Assembly (NCBI GenBank): GCA_021030905.1 | Contig: JAGFMI010000024.1 | Location: 62,001-126,000, forward strand | Origin: Pyrenula massariospora | Lineage: Eukaryota; Ascomycota; Eurotiomycetes; Pyrenulales; Pyrenulaceae | Direction: 5' to 3' | DNA length: 64,000 nt | In this document: piece by piece, positions 10,102 to 20,446 of the stretch | Numbering within the stretch: the stretch's first letter is position 1 | How the letters are laid out: every line of letters starts with the position of its first letter | The notes under the pieces: model-generated | What the model saw: only the letters and a program-made list of their open reading frames with translations | The model's database searches: none | Told to the model about the DNA's origin: nothing | Program-made: the position numbers and the translations under genes

Positions 10102-11769
10102 ATGGACACCTCGAACATTAGCCATCGCCCGTGGGAGGCCGAGCGACCGCACGTTCAAAAGGGCCCAACCTCTAATTCACAAACCCTCCCGTCAATTGCC
10201 GCTCTTACGGGGGTCAGCAGTGGCGGACCACCATCAGGGCCTGAAAAGTTGAATTTGTCTATGAATACCGTTCAAAGGGACTCGGGAGCGTGGTCAGTGG
10301 CTCAAAGCACACGTGAGTGTCCCCCAACCTATCGTGCCGTGACTTCACGCACCACCACGTTGCGACCCCGTCTAATGGCTGCAAAACGTATGCTAATCTT
10401 GCTATAGGGTCGTCAGCATACTCGAATAATACGACATCATTTCTTTGCTCCTCTCAGCAATCTCCGAACCGGCTTTCGGGCTCCGAGCGCTCACCGTATA
10501 CACCAGATACGTCCGTTGCGCCGTCCTCGGCTGGCCCACAGCCTTCCCCCGGCTTCCCACCACCTCAGCAAGGTTCCGCCCTACCTTCCATCAACCAAAG
10601 CTTTGATGGGCCTGGCCCGCGGGGTAGTGGTGCCGACTTCGTCGAATCCCGCCGGAGCAGCATCGACAGCCGAATGAATCAAGGCATGGATCGACTTGCG
10701 CTTAACCCTACTTCCCCATACGGTAGTGCAAGTGCTTCTCAGGTGTCTATCGTGTCAAATCTGAATCGCGAGAGGGGCATCCGTGATGACTTTTCCAAGG
10801 CCAACGGGTACCATCCACAAAGGTATTCAGGCCCACCGCCATTGTCACCATTAGATCCGAGAAGTACAGACAATCGAAATGAGTACAGGCGTCAAGCCCC
10901 TGCAATCATGGACAACCCACAAAGGGAAATATACAACGCAGAATCGCCGACACGCGGACTTCCTTATGCCTTTCCCGACCCTGACGCCCGACCTTCAGGA
11001 ATTGATGGCGTGCATCAACGTGCCGCTCCAATGGAAAGACGCGCAAGCACCGCTGAATCTATCGGAAGCAGCATATGGACGACTGAGTCGTCCCGCCTAC
11101 CGCCTGGCCAACAGGAGTTACCACAAAATATTCACCATCATTCTCTTCAACACGGCCGTGACCTTGTTGGAGATCCCGATTCTCCTGGGAGCAATGCTCC
11201 CGGCGCGTACAGCCGAACGCCAGAGCTGAGAGTGACCCATAAATTGGCAGAAAGAAAGCGACGTAGCGAAATGAAGGACTGCTTTGAGTCATTACGGCAA
11301 CGCTTACCCCAAAGTCCGAGCCAAAAATCCAGCAAGTGGGAGACGCTTACAAGAGGCAAGTTGATATGAATCAATGCTTAAACCTTGCAAAGCTAACCTA
11401 TCTCTAGCTATTGACTATATTACTTCACTGGAAAAGACTAATGGACGGCAAGAAAACATGATACAGGAATTACATCGCACACAGGGCAAGATGCAAATGC
11501 AAATGGAGGAGATGAGTGCACAACTCAACCGTCTACAGCAACAACAGCAATCCGGACAATCCTTTGACACCCACCTCCATCATCAAGCTCCCCCTCAGGC
11601 GCAACAACCGCCAGTCTTCCAAAACCATTATTCTAATAGCATGAGTAACGGCAATGCTCAACCTAATGAAGTGCCGAGAACACTCCCACCAATCGTCAAT
11701 GGTTATGGTGGAGCCTCATCCACACTTGCTCCAATGCAAGGGATTCAATATTCGGAGGATCGAAGGTGA
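10102..11769 (+). CDS. bHLH transcription factor, Esc1-like, with C-terminal coiled coil
   Basis: This is a predicted nuclear DNA-binding regulator. Three exons are inferred: 10102-10312, 10408-11355 and 11408-11769, giving 506 aa. The first intron is GT-AG with a TGCTAAT branch site. The second is GC-AG (see its own entry). The N-terminal 370 residues are Ser/Pro-rich and disordered. The bHLH lies at about 375-435: the basic segment [20 protein letters not shown] carries the Glu-Arg pair expected for E-box (CANNTG) contact, then a loop with [19 protein letters not shown] as helix 2. A leucine-zipper-like coiled coil and a glutamine run (RLQQQQQSG) follow. Splicing across the bHLH is required: neither flanking frame alone gives a full helix 2. 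The resemblance to fission-yeast Esc1 and related Aspergillus bHLH regulators is from recall; the target genes are unknown. Confidence 0.88.
11356..11407 (+). other. GC-AG intron inside the bHLH domain
   Basis: The exon ends ACAAGAG and the intron starts GCAAGT, the usual strong context of GC donors. A GCTAAC branch site lies at 11391-11396 and the intron ends CTCTAG. Its 52-bp removal joins TLTR to AIDYITSLE in frame. No GT donor nearby gives a complete domain. Confidence 0.85.
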
Positions 11770-13179
11770 AAATCGATCTCGTATCTATGAAGTGATAGAC
11801 AAAGCGCAAGAGTCTCAAGAGCCTTGGGGGCCAGTCTAAATGAATCATCTTTATTTCGCAGCCACATGACGGCAGTGGCTTCAGATGCCGCGTACTTTAC
11901 ATTATATTATACCCGACGGCACTCATTCCTCATGTTGGATCAAAAGGCGCAGGACTGGGCGGTGGCCTTCTCCCTTTTCGGTGGCGTTTCTGTAAGCTTG
12001 CTCTGGAGGATTCACGTCCAGCGGAAACTTTTTTCGGGTTGTGTATAGTCGATGAGGAAAAGGATATATCTCTGGCCGTATCGATGATATAGCGGCGCTG
12101 GACGGCGATGGGTGACAGGTTTTGATATCTACAAGAATGTGTCGCTCTCGATGGAAACGCCCGGCCGAATTTCGTTTTGTCAAGTCAACACCATACTACA
12201 AGTCATCAAAAAGGACCTGCAAGGAGTGCAGATGGTCATGCATCGCAGCTGCGGTGAAAGTATATTCTCCATAGATTGGAAATCCATAAAGCCGCTTTCA
12301 ACTATTTCTGCATGACGTTTCCCATCTCAGTGGTTCTCAGGCGAATTTGTCCGAAGCTCTTGTCGCTTGGAGTCTGTCGTCGTTTGGTAAAAATAGAATC
12401 TGATCACGTGAGAGCGCGTTTCCGAAGCGCGATTGGCTGTCTGGGTGGGTAGCCTTCACCCACCCCCTTCACTCCCACATCCGCTGCAGACCCATCATCG
12501 GCGGCTACAACAACCATCAACCAAACACGCTGCTTTGACCAGTCGTCGCATGCCTAATCAAAACTTCGATCGCTCCAGCCTTACTGGCCGCACCGGGTTG
12601 AGGCACCTAGCTCTGCCCGGGCCGCTCGCGAAACTGTTAAGCGCTTGCTACTACCAATGGCTTGCAATAAACGCTGTAGAAATGGAGAAACTGAGATGAT
12701 CGTCTTGCGGTTGGGAAAATGGCCGGTAGGGGTAGGAAAGCTCGGATCTAGGCTGCCGAAGATGTGCTGCTGCTGCCTTTCTTTTTTTCTCCCTATTGTT
12801 CTTCAATCACAAGTTCACGTGCTATTGAGCGTTTCATACGTGTGTCACAACCTCAATTCTTGGGATCGCTTTACACCTTCACTTCAGATGATCGCCAGCA
12901 TTTGTCTTTGCCAGTACGGCGTATTGCGGTGCCCCATCTGACTCGTTCCTTGATCCCTCAACATCCCACCGACTACAACAAAGAGCCGCGTAAGACAGGT
13001 CTTAGATATCGACTGCTTTGAAATTGGCGGTCCGAACGTTCCAAAAGGCTGCTGTCAACACTTCCCCCTTACTCATACCTTTTTGAGCACTGAACACCTA
13101 AAGGGCATCTGTACTTTACATTCAGCCTGGCGACCTCCTACAAGTATTGGTTAACAGAAATCTCCGTCTCCCCAACTCG
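11770..13179 (+). promoter_or_regulatory. Intergenic with two CACGTG E-boxes and a hairpin
   Basis: This stretch holds the 3' flank of the bHLH gene and the promoter of the membrane-protein gene. Palindromic E-boxes CACGTG lie at 12405-12410 and 12816-12821. An inverted CCAAT element (ATTGG) lies at about 12432. A perfect 8-bp inverted repeat, GGGTGGGT/ACCCACCC (12443-12450 and 12458-12465, 7-nt loop), follows. The frames here of up to 98 codons show no protein-like features. Confidence 0.45.
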
Positions 13180-16100
13180 ATGCCCTTCACCACGAGTTCA
13201 AACGCCGCTACTGACGCCGCACCAAAGTCGCAACTCCAAACCCTAAATGTCCCTCAGAAGACAACACGGTTCCCGTTGTCATCTCCAATTACACAAGAGG
13301 AAGCACATCAAACATTATCGAAGACGGGCAAAGGACAAGTAGTTAGCACGAATCAGCCCAGTAGTCATGCTGCGGAACATTTCTTCACCGACAGTGACAA
13401 TGGAGATACCAGCGGGTATGACGAATTCCATCTTGAAAAATATACTACAGATAACCGGAAAGGGTTCGAGAGACCGACCAGATCAGGGTCCCAAAAGTCG
13501 CAGGAAATGAAAGCAAAGAAAGCTCGACCAGGCCTCAATGTAGTAACAGACTTCTCAAAAACTTCCCGCCGGGCATTCGCAGATGATCGAGGCACACGTC
13601 AGGCCGATGCTGAGCGACCTAAAGATGGTCCCAAAGCTGTGACTGGGATCGCGAGTTTGGGAATCAAACAAGATCTACTCGCGGACCTCGCGACCAACCC
13701 ATCCAAAATGATACATGGAAACAATCATCACACCTCTAGTAATGTCAGCCCTTTCGAGGACGTGGACTCTCGCCAACTTGGCTCGAACAATCCCTACAGT
13801 TACCGCAATCCAACTCTTGAGTCGCTAAAGAGGTCCGACACAACAACCACAGGACCTTCGCCGTCTGCAAGAACAGTGGTGATTGGAATTGGCGAACAGG
13901 ACCTGGACTCGGCGGCTCGAGAGAGTGAAGGCACCCCGAAGTTTGCCACTCCTTTAACACCGTCAATTCTGATCACGCCAGCTTATGAGGACACCATCTT
14001 TCCCGACTCTTCTATCAGCAATGACCACAGGGCAAAGAAGAGAGCTGTATCCAGTGTCTACTCACAAGCTACACCGTATCCTCAATTCGATAATGCCTCT
14101 AAAAACCAGCCACCAATACCGAAAATACCAGATAATTATCCTAACAAATCAACCAACACAATGTCTCAAGGAGAAGGTCGCTTCAAATCGACTTCTAATG
14201 CCCCCGAAGGTCATCAAGGAGGCCTGCAAAAGTTTCGATCACATGCGGCGTCGGACGAGACCCGGAAAGGTATCCTCAGACGATCTATAGATTCATTCGT
14301 ATCACGGCCGCAATCGAAAGGTTGGTGGAACCTTGGTCTATCGCCGATGTTATCAAGGGCTGGCACAATATCTAGTCGCAAGGATTTTTTTGGAGACGAA
14401 AAAGCACCGCCCGTTCCTCCCATATCCCCCTCAAAGATCAAGTCTGCGAAAGGCCTAGGTCTTGAAGAAAAAGATTGGGAAAGCGAGTTCTCGCCTCAAA
14501 CTCCTCGTCGCATTGGATTTGACAGCTCAAGGGTGAGCACTTGGTCAAGCTGGAGTGACTGGGAGCGAACCCGCGATGGACCTGATTTTTCCACTGCTCA
14601 GGCCCATGAAGCAATGAAGGCTGCACAGCAATACAAGAGTCCAGAACTACTTTCAACAAGTCCTGTGATCGGAGGTCTGGCAGCTGAATATTTCCACGCT
14701 AGTGCTCATGATCTGATCAGTCCCGCCCCGTATTTTGAGTGTCAGAACCATAATTGTGCAGAAAGATTGCCCAGGTTGGAGTCTATACCTATGCATATAC
14801 CGATCGAATCAGACTCGCGAGGTTTTGATGGCGCAGTTTCTTCCAGCCATGCACATGTTGCAGGGTCGGACTCTCCTACAGATGGTCCGCAAAGCAAAGG
14901 AGACTCCAAGGAAATAGCTACTGACAATGCTGGAGGGGACACTGGCGCAAGACACCGCTCGGGAAGCGAGTCAACCGTTATCGACGATACGCCATCTTGT
15001 TCACCAACGGACTCCGAAACTAAAGACCAACGCCTCCCCAAAGCAACAGTTTCACCCATGCCTTCACCTCGTGAGGGTGGGAAAGGAGTTAACCCCGCTC
15101 CGCCCCTCCATTCAAAAAAGGGCCCGGCGAGGGCTCCGCCATACCCAATTGGCAAGGCTGCTGCTGAACCACCATCCTCTCCAGGCATAGTCTCTCCTCT
15201 GGCTGATCGAGACTTAGCTAGCAGTGGTGCGATTCAAATGTCAGAGGTACAGCATAGCCAGCCCTCTCACATCCAACCTGTGCACAACGACACTACCAAC
15301 TTTCAGACACCAATGTCTCGGGCACCCTTCGTGCGAGAAAATTCGGACAGCTACGTTCGAGGAGGTGGGCAGAACTCGCTTGCTGCTACAAACCTACCAA
15401 AACGGGCTGCTCCATTGGCGAGTCCTGCATTCTTCATGCATGGTGAGCAGGCCCAAAACACGGCACCACCTGCTCGAGGCGTCTCCATTGACGAAGACCG
15501 AGGTCGTTTCAATCACAGCCCGACTCCCTCAGATCGCCCAATCATTCAACATATTAGAGCACGGGATGCTGGGAGTGCCTATGAGAAAACAAGCCCAGAA
15601 GGAAAAAAGTCGAGTTTCGTTGCGAGGATAAAGGATCTCCTTTCCAGACGCAAGAATAGTGATCGTAAGAAAAAGAACAAGTGTCTTTTATACGTCATCA
15701 TTACCGCTGTGCTATTAGCTATTCTGATCACTGTGCTTCTTCTTGCTCTGCTACTGTCTCGGCACGGAGACAACACTCCAGTGGAAGTCCAGTGGTTAAA
15801 CCTTACCGGCTATCCACCGATACCAACCGGCATCTCGACAATTGCGCAACCTGATCTTACCCACGATTCCTCTAACTGCGTGTTCCCAAGAACCATGTGG
15901 TCATGCTCCTTACCGAAGGAGCAGCAGGAGTCGGTTGCTCCCAACAATGCCAACCAGCCCAATTTCCGAATTGAAATCCGCTTTAAGAATGGGACTGTAT
16001 CGAACGGAACTTCAACCACACAGACGTCTAAGCGTTCAACTAGCCATCCTGCAATAATCGTGGGAAGGGATCCCTTTACCAGTGACCTCTTTACCCCAAA

Positions 16101-17079
16101 TCCGGCTGCGCCAAGTCTTGCGGAGCAGGACTTCCTTGGAAATACCACTGACAATACCACCGCCCCTTTCGAAGGTGAAGCGACACCATTCTTTATTACA
16201 TTTCTTGACCCAGCAAAACTTGACAATGCTTCACTGGCCAATTCGAACCCTTCAAAGGTAAAAAGACAGTCCTTACCGAGTTCAGCTTCATCGTCGTCAT
16301 CGTCTTCTATATCGTCGTCAGCTCCTACTTCATCATCCTCTTCCACCGCAAGTAGCACCTCCACCTCTGGCCTCCCTTCCCTTCCTACATCTCTTCCACC
16401 GCCTTCTTCACAATCATCTTCGAACGGAACTGCCTCACCCGCCACTCTCCTTCCTCTCCCAATTTCTCAACCGCTCCGCCTCTTCGATCGGGGACTTCCC
16501 ACAGAGCATTACGGATTTTATACCTACTTCTCCAAATCCATCTTTCTCCGCTCTTCAGCTCCTCTCAATTCAACAACCTCCTCAGAAGGCGACATTCCGG
16601 AGGACGAGAACGGCGGCAGCACCGCCGGCGGTGCAAGCGTCCGCTGCACCTGGGCGCAAACCAGATTCCTCGTGAGGATCTGGACGAACCAGCCTAGTGC
16701 AGCATTGTTAGGCGACGGCCCAGACAAGAACAATTCGACAAAGCCTACAAAGGCCAAAACGTCCTCGGCCAATGACTTCACGCGTCCAGGCTCGATGCCA
16801 TATCCGGTCACAGTGACGCTTGATCGGCATGGCGGGGACCCGGAGAAGAAATTGCTGTTCTGTTACGCGGTGGATGAGAGAGGCAAGATCTCCGGCGATG
16901 GAAAGGTGCAGGAGGAGTTTCGAAGCGTGGATGGAAATCTGGTCAACCCTGTTCCGGGCTTGTTCGATATCGGAGGAAATGGAAATAATGGGACTGATGG
17001 GTTTGATATACACGCTGGGGGTGTGGATGGCGGTACCGGGGGCTGTGGTTGTGAGTGGAGCAATTTTCATGCTGGATAG
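13180..17079 (+). CDS. Large single-pass membrane protein with disordered cytoplasmic half and Ser-rich outer domain
   Basis: The start is ATG 13180 (MPFTTSSNAA); upstream the frame opens only from a TTG. The product is 1299 aa in one exon. Residues 1-830 are hydrophilic, Ser/Pro/Lys-rich and probably cytoplasmic. A basic cluster (RRKNSDRKKKNK) precedes one strong transmembrane helix at about 836-858 (IITAVLLAILITVLLLALLL). The outer part begins WLNLTGYPPIPTGISTI, carries many N-glycosylation sequons (for example NLT, NGT, NTT), a serine run at about 1045 and scattered Cys (CVFP, WSCS, RCTWAQ), and ends with a Gly-rich tail containing GCGCEW. This layout matches a conserved Pezizomycotina family often mislabelled as glycoprotease; I see no protease motif. 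A role at the cell surface is inference. Two E-boxes lie upstream. Confidence 0.8.
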   Translation: MPFTTSSNAATDAAPKSQLQTLNVPQKTTRFPLSSPITQEEAHQTLSKTGKGQVVSTNQPSSHAAEHFFTDSDNGDTSGYDEFHLEKYTTDNRKGFERPTRSGSQKSQEMKAKKARPGLNVVTDFSKTSRRAFADDRGTRQADAERPKDGPKAVTGIASLGIKQDLLADLATNPSKMIHGNNHHTSSNVSPFEDVDSRQLGSNNPYSYRNPTLESLKRSDTTTTGPSPSARTVVIGIGEQDLDSAARESEGTPKFATPLTPSILITPAYEDTIFPDSSISNDHRAKKRAVSSVYSQATPYPQFDNASKNQPPIPKIPDNYPNKSTNTMSQGEGRFKSTSNAPEGHQGGLQKFRSHAASDETRKGILRRSIDSFVSRPQSKGWWNLGLSPMLSRAGTISSRKDFFGDEKAPPVPPISPSKIKSAKGLGLEEKDWESEFSPQTPRRIGFDSSRVSTWSSWSDWERTRDGPDFSTAQAHEAMKAAQQYKSPELLSTSPVIGGLAAEYFHASAHDLISPAPYFECQNHNCAERLPRLESIPMHIPIESDSRGFDGAVSSSHAHVAGSDSPTDGPQSKGDSKEIATDNAGGDTGARHRSGSESTVIDDTPSCSPTDSETKDQRLPKATVSPMPSPREGGKGVNPAPPLHSKKGPARAPPYPIGKAAAEPPSSPGIVSPLADRDLASSGAIQMSEVQHSQPSHIQPVHNDTTNFQTPMSRAPFVRENSDSYVRGGGQNSLAATNLPKRAAPLASPAFFMHGEQAQNTAPPARGVSIDEDRGRFNHSPTPSDRPIIQHIRARDAGSAYEKTSPEGKKSSFVARIKDLLSRRKNSDRKKKNKCLLYVIITAVLLAILITVLLLALLLSRHGDNTPVEVQWLNLTGYPPIPTGISTIAQPDLTHDSSNCVFPRTMWSCSLPKEQQESVAPNNANQPNFRIEIRFKNGTVSNGTSTTQTSKRSTSHPAIIVGRDPFTSDLFTPNPAAPSLAEQDFLGNTTDNTTAPFEGEATPFFITFLDPAKLDNASLANSNPSKVKRQSLPSSASSSSSSSISSSAPTSSSSSTASSTSTSGLPSLPTSLPPPSSQSSSNGTASPATLLPLPISQPLRLFDRGLPTEHYGFYTYFSKSIFLRSSAPLNSTTSSEGDIPEDENGGSTAGGASVRCTWAQTRFLVRIWTNQPSAALLGDGPDKNNSTKPTKAKTSSANDFTRPGSMPYPVTVTLDRHGGDPEKKLLFCYAVDERGKISGDGKVQEEFRSVDGNLVNPVPGLFDIGGNGNNGTDGFDIHAGGVDGGTGGCGCEWSNFHAG

Positions 17080-18370
17080 CTTCGGGAAGAAATGAGTGGT
17101 ATGGAGGGACGTGCTAGCTGGCTGCACAGGTAATGAGGATGCACAAGAACACATATTCCGTTGTAATTGAGAGAGGGAGTGATTGTGATCTTAGATTGCA
17201 ATCTCAGAGACGATCGGTATGGTTGCTTGGACAGGTGTGTGTCACTCCCATCATGTATCTGCATAGCACCGGCGCTGGTGTAGGCGTTTTGACGGACAAT
17301 TTAGTCACATGCTACTCGAAAAAAAGGAGGAAGGATCTCAAATAGAGTGTAAGGGGAAGGCTCCCTGACGGGGCAGTCTGGTTATTGAAATGCGAAGCGC
17401 CGTCAAAGACGATCAATCATTGACGCGAGGAACTATGTATAGATTAGCACACCATTTTGCTGTCTCATGGAAAAGAATTGTACACTTCTTGAAGTTCGTC
17501 ATTCCGTAGAAAATTGTTACGGCATTGATGAAGGGGACACTTTAAGATCTTGTGGGGCAGAGCTTTAGAGGAAAGATGGCAAGGGCTTGGTACGGGCGTT
17601 TCTATCCAGAGGTTGAATATTAATTGTCAATGGTGGAGATCGAGATATTATCTGCTAATTTTAGGCCTTGTTGGCTCAGAAATTGGGCTTGTCAGGTCTG
17701 AATACGTTCTCCCACCCATGGTGAATGAAGCCAACGCTCGATGGGTTTCTCAGATGTCTCTAAAAGCTAAGATTTGAACGATCACCAGCTTCTACCTTGT
17801 CCACCTTGTCACCAAGTAAACTTGAAATTGTGGGACTTTATAAGGGGTATTCTGATTAGTGTTGAATAAATGATATCTGATGTAGAACGTGGGTCTTATT
17901 GCCCGTATTTGACACGACCAATCAAACTTAGACTGGTAATGGAGCGTATGGACCGAGCTAATCGAGTCCTGGAATTCACGATGAAGCTCAGTTCGGGGTT
18001 GGTGTCTGCTGCTTTCTTAAGGTCAGCTAGACAAAATGCCTCGCTAGAACGCCCTCATAGAGGTCGCCACGTCCAAGGAGATGCTCCATTTCTCAGTAAT
18101 ATCGCTGATCCGTGCAGAGACGATTTGATCGAGGTCTGAGAAGTGATGGGTTCAGCTGTAAAATCCTTGATAGGGGATCGTCATCGATGTCGTTGTGTAT
18201 AAAATGTAGTGGTACAGCTTTGAGTCGCGTCCTTCTAATGCGGAACTGCCTCCGCATCCCCCAAATCAGGTTTAGCGCCTCGACATCGCTCTCCGCATAC
18301 CCAATTCTGAAAAGTAAACAAACCCTCGAACGCAACAACACCACTTAAAATTCATGAATTATACCGCATT
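17080..18370. other. Intergenic, nothing recognised
   Basis: This is 1.3 kb between two plus-strand genes, AT-richer than its neighbours. Short frames (up to 89 codons) lack protein-like composition. Confidence 0.45.
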
Positions 18371-20446
18371 ATGGCCTCCACGACCACCAGTCATGGCTCA
18401 ATCGACGATGATCTCAGTATCGAGGTCGGAAGAGGTGGCAAGAGGGTGTCCATAGCCCCCAGGGACTTGCGAAGCCCAGACGATACCCTCAACTCCTCAG
18501 ATGCTATGGTAGGCAGATATAGAGTGATGTACACGCCTCCAAGGCCTCAGACGACCTCCACGACCAAGAACCCGCGATTTGGAAGCCGACATGTTTCATC
18601 CCGCGATCCTCCGCCACCTACCGAAGCCCTCAACACCACCGAAAACCAATCCTACGTGCTGCCAGACCTGCCAAACCTTTCCGAGCTTGTTTCTGGAACC
18701 TATCTAGATGGAACCCCCGTTTTTTCAAGAAATAACACGCTTCGATCCGGTCGGTTTGCGCCTGGGAAACACCACTCCTCGCGCGTTGTTGCGCACAAGC
18801 ACTTAGATGCCATGCCAATCCCCAACGACGAGAAGCAGATCTTTGCCATGTTGAGGCTGCTACAAGACAAGGTCGGTACATTGGAGAAGGAAAAGGCAGA
18901 AGCGGAAAAAAAGAACGACGAATTGGCTGAGGAAAACGATGTTCTACGAAAAGAGAAGCGAGATGCACGTCGCTTCCGGAGAAGCGACTCTGCTCTTGGA
19001 ACAAGTGATGACGAGGCAATGAGCCGTGCCCAATCGAAGCTTGCAGCAGAAAAGACTAGACTCGAGGCTAACGTTGGAACGTTACGGGCTAAGCTTGAAG
19101 CTGCTGATCGAAAAGTTGCAATCACCGACATAACAGTTGCCAACGTGAGCAAAGAGCGTGACTCCGCTCTTGCACAGTTAAGCAACGCTTTCTTTTCCGT
19201 TGAAGAGCTCAAGGCAGAGAATCGCAAGCTAAGGAAGGAGATTGAGAGCCTCAGACCGGCAAAGGAGCGCAAGAAGAAGCGGATTGTGGTCGAAGTCGAT
19301 GCAACGGCCTCTACTCATGGTACAAACATCATTTCGAACCAGTCACCGTCCATTCATTCGAGGCAGGAAGCTACAACTGCCAGAGATCGGACATATTTAT
19401 CCTTCATTGACCCAGCCACTTATGTCGCCGATGTTAGGAGAGACATTGAAGAGAAACGAGCTCGGAAAGCTGCCTCTCGAGGACAGACAACGCAGAATGA
19501 AGATCCGCATGCCCTAAATGAGCCAACTCGCACTGGTCGTGCTGTTTCAGCCCCGCCAATCGAGGCGACAGTCACGCGCAAATCCTCCCTGAAGAATGTC
19601 ACGAATACAAAGAATTTCCCGGAGCAGCACGCTATGACAGGCGTGCGAGATACTCAGGACGGAGCAGCTGAAGACGTTGACGTGTCAACCAACGTGGACA
19701 TCATAGACCGCCATACCGTAGACCCGACCGTGACTGCCAAGTCTAATACTTCGAGACGTCGTACCCCGATGAACAATGACTTTGCCGATGACAACATGAC
19801 GTCTGGTTTTATCCTCCCAGATATAACCATTTCTCATCACAGGCACGCCCATCTCTCCGAGGCCGCACAGGCGGTCCTTAACAAAGTTGCTCCTCATGGA
19901 AAAGATAATTGCGTTGTCTGCAAGCGCATTTCCGGCCCAGGAAAGGCTTCCCACACCTCCGAGACTATCAAAATCCCAGCCCTTGTACCGCCCTCATTAC
20001 GGATGCCAGCCCCTACGGCCGACAATCCAGACCCCACTGTTCGCCCGGCCCAGCCACCGAAGATCGCTCTAGCCGTGGTACTGAAGGAGCTCAATGACGA
20101 ATTAGCTCATCTCAAGTCAGATCTCGCGAGGTATCAGGGCCTTTACAATCGAACGGATCCGAGCCTGAGCAGGAAGAGGCGGGTAACGGTTCACGGGAAA
20201 ATTCAGCTCCTGCTGAAGTCGGTCGAGATTAAGAGCGATCAGATTTATCGGTTGAACGATGTTGCGGAGGGCCAGAAAGACATGACAAAGGAGGAGATAG
20301 AGGTAACGATTGGGCTGAATGACGTTGTGCGTGAGCATGGAGTGGAGGATCATACGGATGAGGACGGTGACGGAGAGGGACAAATGCAGCAGTGGGAGGG
20401 CATTGAGAGTACCGAGGACCTCACTAGGCAGTTGAACAACTTCTAG
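18371..20446 (+). CDS. ppc89: Ppc89/Cep57-like spindle pole body coiled-coil protein
   Basis: The single exon encodes 691 aa from ATG 18371. Residues 1-140 are disordered. A heptad-rich coiled coil runs from about 150 to 305 (PNDEKQIFAMLRLLQDKVG onward, with ELAEENDVLRKEKRDARR). A linker follows, with a Cys pair in DNCVVCKRISGPGK at about 515. A second conserved helical segment at about 570-640 has LKELNDELAHLKSDLARYQ and KIQLLLKSVEIKSDQIYRL. That organisation matches fungal proteins carrying Cep57-type centrosomal localisation/microtubule-binding domains, of which fission-yeast Ppc89 is the SPB scaffold. The assignment rests on motif order and recall, not alignment. The tail is acidic. Confidence 0.72.
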   Translation: MASTTTSHGSIDDDLSIEVGRGGKRVSIAPRDLRSPDDTLNSSDAMVGRYRVMYTPPRPQTTSTTKNPRFGSRHVSSRDPPPPTEALNTTENQSYVLPDLPNLSELVSGTYLDGTPVFSRNNTLRSGRFAPGKHHSSRVVAHKHLDAMPIPNDEKQIFAMLRLLQDKVGTLEKEKAEAEKKNDELAEENDVLRKEKRDARRFRRSDSALGTSDDEAMSRAQSKLAAEKTRLEANVGTLRAKLEAADRKVAITDITVANVSKERDSALAQLSNAFFSVEELKAENRKLRKEIESLRPAKERKKKRIVVEVDATASTHGTNIISNQSPSIHSRQEATTARDRTYLSFIDPATYVADVRRDIEEKRARKAASRGQTTQNEDPHALNEPTRTGRAVSAPPIEATVTRKSSLKNVTNTKNFPEQHAMTGVRDTQDGAAEDVDVSTNVDIIDRHTVDPTVTAKSNTSRRRTPMNNDFADDNMTSGFILPDITISHHRHAHLSEAAQAVLNKVAPHGKDNCVVCKRISGPGKASHTSETIKIPALVPPSLRMPAPTADNPDPTVRPAQPPKIALAVVLKELNDELAHLKSDLARYQGLYNRTDPSLSRKRRVTVHGKIQLLLKSVEIKSDQIYRLNDVAEGQKDMTKEEIEVTIGLNDVVREHGVEDHTDEDGDGEGQMQQWEGIESTEDLTRQLNNF

